Assembly (NCBI GenBank): GCA_902519945.1
Contig: CABYLY010000004.1
Location: forward strand, 17,764 to 81,763
Source of the DNA: an uncultured Pelagibacteraceae bacterium
GTDB taxonomy: Bacteria; Pseudomonadota; Alphaproteobacteria; Pelagibacterales; Pelagibacteraceae
Direction of reading: 5' to 3'
Length of the DNA: 64,000 nt
Below the pieces are notes generated by a model. The model saw only the letters and a program-made list of their open reading frames with translations. It did not search any database and was not told the DNA's origin. This document shows, piece by piece, positions 59,033 to 64,000 of this stretch. A program made the position numbers and the translations under genes. Numbering within the stretch: position 1 is the stretch's first letter; every line of letters begins with the position of its first letter.

Positions 59033-60232
59033 ATGAAAAAAAAAAACCAAAAAAAGTTAAAAAAAAAGACTAAAATTAAAAAAAAAACGAAGCCAAGAAA
59101 AGCCTCAAAAAAAATAAGTAAAATTAAAAAAAGTTTAAAAAAAACAAAAAAAAAGAGAATTTCTAAAAGAAAAAAAACTAAAGTTACAAAATCAAAAAGG
59201 ACTAGTTATCGAACTCAAGTTAAAAAGGTACAAAAAGATAGTTTAGTTTTAAAATTAATTAAATTTCAACTTTCTTTAAAACCTCAATTTAATTTTAAAT
59301 TACATCTTAGTATAGAAAGATACGTTCAAAGTTTTTTTGATAAAATTTCAGAGACAATTTCAAATTATAAAGTTTTAAAAAGTGAGGAAAAAAGGAGAAT
59401 AAAAATTGAAAAAATTGAAAAAGAAAGAGAGGCAAAAATTGAGATTGCTAGACAAAAAGAGGAAGAACTAGCAATTAGAGTGAAATTGAAAGAACAAACT
59501 CTAAAAGAAGAGGCTAAGTTAGAAAAGCAACGAGCTAAAGATATAAAGTTATTTTTAAGAAAAGAACAAGCGCTATTGAGAATTGAACAAGCGGAAAAAC
59601 AAAAACAATTTTTAAAACAATTAAGACTTGATAAACAAATTGAAAAATTCAGAATTAGAGAAGTCAAAGAGCTAGAAAAGCTTGAGAAAATTTCTTTAAA
59701 AGAAAAAAGAGAAGACTACGCTGGATTGCAAGAAAGAATTGATAAATTAAAAGAGAAATATCGTTTACTTCGAGATCAAAAAATTAAAGAGAGAGTTGAA
59801 GCACTTGGAGTTAAACTTCAAGGCGATGAAGATAGGGAGACTTTATTAGAAAAAGAAAAAGAATATACTCTTGCAAGACAAAAAGTTGAATTTGCATTAG
59901 AGAGTTTTTATAGAAGTGCAAGTAGTTTGGTATTTCAACTAAATAAAAGACATATTACTCGAGATATGTCTATTTTTCGATGTATAGATAGACGATTTGA
60001 AACGGGAGAAGTTTTTATTAAATGGGACGAGTCACTAGATGATGAATGGTTATTATTAATTTACATTAAAAATAATTCTCCAGATGAAGGGATTGTAATT
60101 GAAGATAAAACAAATCCAGAAAAAAATCTTTCTCACGAGTTTAGAAATGTTGATATTTTCAAAGCTTCAGATACCATGGTGGACTCTTTAACACAACTTA
60201 TTGCTAGGAAGAGAGCCAAAAATAATAATTAA
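59033..60232 (+). CDS. Lys-rich N-terminal tail, coiled-coil protein of unknown function
   Basis: 399 residues from the ATG at 59033; a TTG five codons earlier is possible. The first ~70 residues are almost half lysine with some Arg, Thr and Ser, a histone-H1-like basic tail. About residues 120-270 form a long charged Glu/Lys/Arg-rich helix typical of a coiled coil. The last ~110 residues are compact, with FRCIDRRFETGEVFIKWDESL and WLLLIYIKNNSPDEGIVIED. The tail could bind nucleic acid or acidic surfaces. I recognise no named family. It lies 29 nt after cfa and stops in an AT-rich palindrome. Confidence 0.7.
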   Translation: MKKKNQKKLKKKTKIKKKTKPRKASKKISKIKKSLKKTKKKRISKRKKTKVTKSKRTSYRTQVKKVQKDSLVLKLIKFQLSLKPQFNFKLHLSIERYVQSFFDKISETISNYKVLKSEEKRRIKIEKIEKEREAKIEIARQKEEELAIRVKLKEQTLKEEAKLEKQRAKDIKLFLRKEQALLRIEQAEKQKQFLKQLRLDKQIEKFRIREVKELEKLEKISLKEKREDYAGLQERIDKLKEKYRLLRDQKIKERVEALGVKLQGDEDRETLLEKEKEYTLARQKVEFALESFYRSASSLVFQLNKRHITRDMSIFRCIDRRFETGEVFIKWDESLDDEWLLLIYIKNNSPDEGIVIEDKTNPEKNLSHEFRNVDIFKASDTMVDSLTQLIARKRAKNNN

Positions 60233-60249
60233 ACATTTATGTTTAATTA
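60226..60249. repeat. AT-rich inverted repeat over the stop codon of the coiled-coil gene
   Basis: TAATTAAACAT (60226-60236) and ATGTTTAATTA (60239-60249) form a perfect 11-bp palindrome with a 2-base centre. It contains the TAA stop at 60230-60232. Being AT-only apart from two bases, it may be a weak terminator or an operator for the next gene, whose ATG is at 60263. Confidence 0.4.
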
Positions 60250-60262
60250 GGTATTATCTTAC

Positions 60263-60556
60263 ATGATTTTTGGATCTATCTTTCTAATAATTTTATATTT
60301 AATTTTCAGATATATTATTGCTTGGATTACATATTATAATAATTTAGACCCAAGGCTAGGAGATAGCACATGGAGATTTACGTATGATTATCCTGTCGTT
60401 GGTGAAAGAGATATTTCTGATCTTGATGATAAAAATTTTGTAAGACTTAGGAGAAAAAAAAATAAGATCGTATTATTAATGTACTCTATAGTTCTGGTGA
60501 TGTTTATATCCTCCATGTCTCTGTTGAGTAAATTTTTATTATTTTTCTTCAGTTAG
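60263..60556 (+). CDS. Small membrane protein of unknown function
   Basis: 97 residues. A hydrophobic segment at 2-20, a polar middle (NNLDPRLGDSTWRFTYDYPV, DLDDKNFVRLRRKKN) and a second helix at about 72-95. Charge distribution suggests both ends in the membrane with the middle outside or inside. I do not recognise the family. Its 3' end overlaps the convergent DCC protein by 18 nt. Confidence 0.6.
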   Translation: MIFGSIFLIILYLIFRYIIAWITYYNNLDPRLGDSTWRFTYDYPVVGERDISDLDDKNFVRLRRKKNKIVLLMYSIVLVMFISSMSLLSKFLLFFFS

Positions 60557-60901
60557 CTTTTTTAATTGTTTTCTATTTTTGATATAAAGAAAAAAGGCTA
60601 CGATTTCATATACTACGGAAAATATATTAAAAATTATTGGTAGCTTAAAAAAATTATATAGAAATTTATATTTTGGCATTTTTTTCCACAATAATAAAAA
60701 AGCTTCAGCGCCATCAAAAACTTTTTCACCATCTTTGACATGCAGTCTTCTTAAAAGTTGTCTATTATTTTTAGAGGTTTCCTTTTCAGCTAACTCATTA
60801 TCTGTAATATCAACCCAATCAATTTCATCTATTTTTTCTTTTTTATAAAGATCAATTTCAGCCTTACAAATTTTACAAGAATTATTAAAATAAACTTTCA
60901 T
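60539..60901 (-). CDS. DCC (DUF393) family thiol-disulfide-type protein
   Basis: 120 residues. YFNNSCKICKAEIDLYKK gives the CxxC pair (Cys10, Cys13) near the N terminus, followed by WVDITDNE and FDGAEAFLLLWKKMP as in DCC (DUF393) proteins. Many of these act as small redox or thioredoxin-like proteins, though function is mostly unproven. The acidic residue that gives DCC its name is replaced: here the motif reads SCKIC. Confidence 0.78.
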   Translation of the reverse strand: MKVYFNNSCKICKAEIDLYKKEKIDEIDWVDITDNELAEKETSKNNRQLLRRLHVKDGEKVFDGAEAFLLLWKKMPKYKFLYNFFKLPIIFNIFSVVYEIVAFFLYIKNRKQLKKLTEEK

Positions 60902-60986
60902 AATTAGAGAATTTACTACTAATTTGTCTCATATATGTACATGCGTAAAATACTCTAGTTGAAAATTCTTTGAAACAATCTATTTA

Positions 60987-62408
60987 ATGTCTCTTATGAG
61001 TAATTTCTTTGAAAAATCTGACATTTCTAGAAGTGAAGCTGAAAATGTTGTTTCGCAGACTTTGCAAAAATGTGATGATGGTGAATTATATTTAGAAAAT
61101 TCAAAATCTGAGTCAATATTACTAGATGATAACAAAATTAAAAATTCCAGCTATAATTCAGATTTAGGGTTTGGATTTAGAGCCATTTCTGGTGAAGTGG
61201 TCGCTTATTCTCATTCTAATGAAATTTCAAAAAATTCTTTGAAACAATCTTCAGAAAACTTAAAGTCAACACTAAAGTCTGTCAAAGGAACGTACAATCA
61301 TGAAATTCCTAAATCTAACAAAAAATATTACGATAATATTAATCCTATTGAACAAAAAAATCTTAATGAAAAAATTAAAATACTTAATGATGTAAATAAT
61401 TATTTACGATCTAAAGATGATAAGGTTAAACAAGTTACTGCGAATTTTTTGGGTGAGCAAAAGTCTATAGAAATAATTAGATCTGGTGGAGAGACTTTAT
61501 CAGATGTTCGACCTTTAGTAAGATTTAATGTATCAGTTATGCTTGAAGAAAATGGTAGAAAGGAAACAGGGGTATATGGCGTCGGTGGTAGACAATCTTA
61601 CGACACATATTTAAAAGATGATAATTGGAAAAGTGTTTGTGATGAGGCTTTAAGAATAGCATCAGTAAATTTAGAGAGTAAACCTGCACCAGCTGGTGAA
61701 ATGAAAGTTGTACTCGGACCTGGTTGGCCAGCAATATTAATTCATGAGGCTGTTGGTCATGGTTTAGAGGGAGATTTTAATAGAAAAAAAACCTCAGCTT
61801 TTCATAATCTGATGGGCCAAAAAGTTGCAAGTGAAGGAGTTACAATCGTCGATGATGGAACTATTGATAATAGAAGAGGTAGTCTTACAATTGATGATGA
61901 AGGAACTCCAACAGAAAAAACTGTTTTAATTGAAAATGGAATTTTAAAAAATTTTATGCAAGACAGACTTAATGCACGTTTAATGAAAACAAGATCTACT
62001 GGTAGTGGAAGAAGAGAAAACTATAGACATATAGTCCTACCTAGAATGAGAAATACGATGATGCTTAGTGGAAAGCATACTCAAGAAGAAATGATTAAAG
62101 CTGTCGACAAAGGTATTTTCGCAGTAAGTTTTGGTGGTGGACAAGTTGATATTACATCTGGAAAATTTGTATTCAATTGCACTGAAGCCTATGAAATTGT
62201 TAATGGAAAAATTGGATCACCAATTAAAGGTGCAACATTAATTGGAGATGGTCCTTCAATTTTAAAAGAAGTTTCTATGGTTGGTAATGATATGATGATG
62301 GATCCTGGTATTGGAACATGCGGTAAAGCTGGACAAGGTGTTCCAGTAGGTGTTGCTCAGCCATCTATATTAATCAATAAAATGACTGTAGGTGGTACGA
62401 AACTATAA
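60987..62408 (+). CDS. tldD: Metalloprotease TldD
   Basis: 473 residues. Zinc-binding HEAVGH (His253, Glu254, His258) in AILIHEAVGHGLEGD, followed by GTIDNRRGSLTIDDEGTPTE and the C-terminal GKAGQGVPVGVAQP. It is the catalytic half of the TldD/TldE protease that degrades peptides and processes some peptide natural products. The start MSLMSNFF has a second ATG three codons on at 60996. It runs straight into tldE. Confidence 0.95.
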   Translation: MSLMSNFFEKSDISRSEAENVVSQTLQKCDDGELYLENSKSESILLDDNKIKNSSYNSDLGFGFRAISGEVVAYSHSNEISKNSLKQSSENLKSTLKSVKGTYNHEIPKSNKKYYDNINPIEQKNLNEKIKILNDVNNYLRSKDDKVKQVTANFLGEQKSIEIIRSGGETLSDVRPLVRFNVSVMLEENGRKETGVYGVGGRQSYDTYLKDDNWKSVCDEALRIASVNLESKPAPAGEMKVVLGPGWPAILIHEAVGHGLEGDFNRKKTSAFHNLMGQKVASEGVTIVDDGTIDNRRGSLTIDDEGTPTEKTVLIENGILKNFMQDRLNARLMKTRSTGSGRRENYRHIVLPRMRNTMMLSGKHTQEEMIKAVDKGIFAVSFGGGQVDITSGKFVFNCTEAYEIVNGKIGSPIKGATLIGDGPSILKEVSMVGNDMMMDPGIGTCGKAGQGVPVGVAQPSILINKMTVGGTKL

Positions 62409-63725
62409 ATGGTCAAAGATCAAGAATATTTAGAGAAAAAAGCATCATATTGTTTAGGTTTAGCAAAGAAGTTAGGTGCAACAGACACAAGTGTGATCGT
62501 AAAAAACTCAGTTTCTGAAACTGTAAATTTTAGAAATAAAAAATTAGATGAGTCTAATAGATCAGATAATCTAGGCATAAGCATTACCACTTACATTGGT
62601 AAAAAAAAATCATCAATATCTTCCTCCAATTTGCTTAATGACAATTTAAACATTTTGATCGAAAAATGTGTTGAGACTACAAAAAACACACCTGAGGATG
62701 AATTTAATTCTTTACCGGATAGAGATTTATTAGCAAAAGAAGTTAAAGATTTAAATCTATATGATGATACTCATATAGAGAATGGTCAAAAAATAGACTA
62801 TCTAAAAAAATTAGAAGCTGTTGCTTCCAATAATAAAAAAATTGTTAATACTGAGTCTAGTTTTACTCAAAATAAATCAAATTTTGTTTTAGCTAATAGC
62901 GAAGGGTTTTGTGACGGTTACAAAACATCTTCATTTACAGCATCAAGTGTAACCGTTGCAAAAGATGAAAAAAGCATGGAAAGAGATTATGAATACACAA
63001 GCAAATGCTTTGTTAAAGACCTCGATGACGCAGATGAGTTAGGCAAACTTGCTGCTAATCAAACTATTCGAAAATTAAGTCCAAAAAAAATTGGGAGTGA
63101 AAAAATTCCTATAATTTTTGACAAAAGAATAGCTAAGGGAATTTTAAGTACTTTTGCGAGTGCTATTTCCTCATCAGCGATATCAAGAGGAACCTCTTTT
63201 TTAAAAGACAAAGTTAATCAAAAAATATTTCATGATAAAATTAATGTATATGACAAACCTGACATGCTCAAAGGTTTAGGTTCAAGAAATTTTGATAGTG
63301 AAGGGGTAAAGACCGATACACTAAAATTGGTGGATCAAGGAATTTTGAAACATTATCTAATTGATACTTACAATGGAAAAAAATTAAATCTCAAATCCAA
63401 TGGAAGATGTGGTGGAACAAGCAATCTTTATTTTGATAATGGAAATATTAACTTTAAAGATTTGTTGAATTCAAGTTCAAAATGTCTCTATATTACAGAA
63501 ACCATAGGCCATGGAAGTAATATTGTTACTGGAGATTACTCAGTAGGAGCAACTGGGTTTTTGATTGAAAATGGAGAGTTTAAGCATCCAATTAATGAAA
63601 TTACCATAGCAGGTAATTTTAAAGACATGTTTCAAAATATTACTTTAGCAAACGACTTGGAGTTCAAATATGCAACTAATTCACCAACTATGCTTATAGA
63701 GGGAATGGTTGTTGCTGGTAAATGA
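62409..63725 (+). CDS. pmbA: Metalloprotease partner TldE/PmbA
   Basis: 438 residues of the TldE/PmbA family, without the zinc HExxxH motif, as expected for this inactive partner subunit. Conserved features: GATDTSVIVKNSVSETVNFRNKKLDES near the N terminus and RCGGTSNLYFDNG, GHGSNIVTGDYSVGATGFLIENGE near the C terminus (fragments given). It forms the heterodimer with TldD. Its ATG follows the tldD stop directly, and its stop overlaps the next gene (ATGA). Confidence 0.94.
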   Translation: MVKDQEYLEKKASYCLGLAKKLGATDTSVIVKNSVSETVNFRNKKLDESNRSDNLGISITTYIGKKKSSISSSNLLNDNLNILIEKCVETTKNTPEDEFNSLPDRDLLAKEVKDLNLYDDTHIENGQKIDYLKKLEAVASNNKKIVNTESSFTQNKSNFVLANSEGFCDGYKTSSFTASSVTVAKDEKSMERDYEYTSKCFVKDLDDADELGKLAANQTIRKLSPKKIGSEKIPIIFDKRIAKGILSTFASAISSSAISRGTSFLKDKVNQKIFHDKINVYDKPDMLKGLGSRNFDSEGVKTDTLKLVDQGILKHYLIDTYNGKKLNLKSNGRCGGTSNLYFDNGNINFKDLLNSSSKCLYITETIGHGSNIVTGDYSVGATGFLIENGEFKHPINEITIAGNFKDMFQNITLANDLEFKYATNSPTMLIEGMVVAGK

Positions 63726-64000
63726 GCGAATTTTGTATAATTGGCTCTGGTATATCTGGATCCACAATTGCAAATCTTCTCAATAAAAAATATTCAGTAA
63801 TTTTGTTCGACAAAGCAAGAGGTCCTGGGGGTCGTGCATCTTTTAAAAGAATAAAAGGCAAAATAGGTTTTGATCATGGTACTCAGTATATCTCACCAAA
63901 AACTAAGGAATTTAAAAAATTTACTAAAGATTTAATAAAAAAAAGAATTTTAAAAATATGGAGAGGCAAACATGTTTTTCTTAATTCAAAAAAAAAAGAG
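63722..64000 (+). CDS. FAD-dependent oxidoreductase (renalase-like), N-terminal part cut by window end
   Basis: The first 93 codons are visible, from ATG at 63722 overlapping the pmbA stop by 4 nt. The start has the dinucleotide-binding fold IIGSGISGSTIANLL, then LFDKARGPGGRAS and FDHGTQYIS. This matches NAD(P)/FAD-dependent oxidoreductases of the renalase/amine-oxidase kind. The rest lies beyond the window, so substrate and length cannot be judged. Confidence 0.82.
   Translation, partial: MSEFCIIGSGISGSTIANLLNKKYSVILFDKARGPGGRASFKRIKGKIGFDHGTQYISPKTKEFKKFTKDLIKKRILKIWRGKHVFLNSKKKE

Overview
The window is a chromosomal segment of a streamlined marine alphaproteobacterium, almost certainly of the SAR11 clade (Candidatus Pelagibacter or a close relative). 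The evidence is a very AT-rich composition, Lys/Asn/Ile-rich proteins, near-continuous coding with many 1-20 nt overlaps and no gap above about 200 bp. Alphaproteobacterial markers are also present: priA-atpHAGDC, proBA-obgE-rpmA-rplU, chvI-chvG-ahcY, tsaE-amgK-murU, class I lysyl-tRNA synthetase and RegA. I see no tRNA, rRNA, CRISPR, prophage, transposase or integrase. The taxonomic call is inference from these features.

Layout. 1-4.4 kb: sucA (5' cut by the window edge), sucB and lpdA, the 2-oxoglutarate dehydrogenase complex. 4.5-11.3 kb: priA, then the F1 ATP synthase operon atpHAGDC. 11.3-17.8 kb (minus): rppH, ctpA, rsfS, nadD, proA, proB, obgE, rpmA, rplU. 17.9-20.3 kb (minus): metX-metW-gloB behind a clear SAM-II riboswitch with a promoter placed at its first base. 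20.5-22.5 kb: aromatic/histidinol-phosphate aminotransferase and prephenate/arogenate dehydrogenase. 22.5-26.1 kb (minus): trkH, an AmpG-like permease and an NlpC/P60 peptidase. 26.1-29.7 kb: lysK, pyrD, rpmB and a VUT-family transporter. 29.7-32.8 kb (minus): a polyamine cassette of ornithine decarboxylase, deoxyhypusine-synthase-like protein and agmatinase-like ureohydrolase. 32.9-39.2 kb: regA, bioY (minus), polA, chvI, chvG. 39.2-44.3 kb: ahcY, tsaE, amgK, murU, gpmA (minus), a VanZ-like protein and a lytic-transglycosylase-like lipoprotein. 44.3-49.5 kb (minus): RND permease and adaptor, a sulfurtransferase, msrA. 49.6-53.3 kb: EamA transporter, AlkA-type glycosylase, DUF1330, a purine phosphoribosyltransferase and a convergent purine permease. 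53.4-60.9 kb: a small lipoprotein, Hsp20, oligopeptidase B, a J-domain membrane protein, a DapA-family aldolase, Cfa, a Lys-rich coiled-coil protein, a small membrane protein and a DCC protein. 61-64 kb: tldD, tldE/pmbA and the start of an FAD oxidoreductase.

Most genes are core housekeeping. The main points of interest are the ultra-compact SAM-II control element; the ODC/DHS-like/ureohydrolase polyamine cassette; the scattered peptidoglycan-recycling genes (AmpG, NlpC/P60, AmgK-MurU); and places where conserved alphaproteobacterial gene order appears to have lost members (hprK/PTS genes between chvG and ahcY, rlmH between ctpA and rsfS). No wholly novel defence, mobile or biosynthetic system was found.
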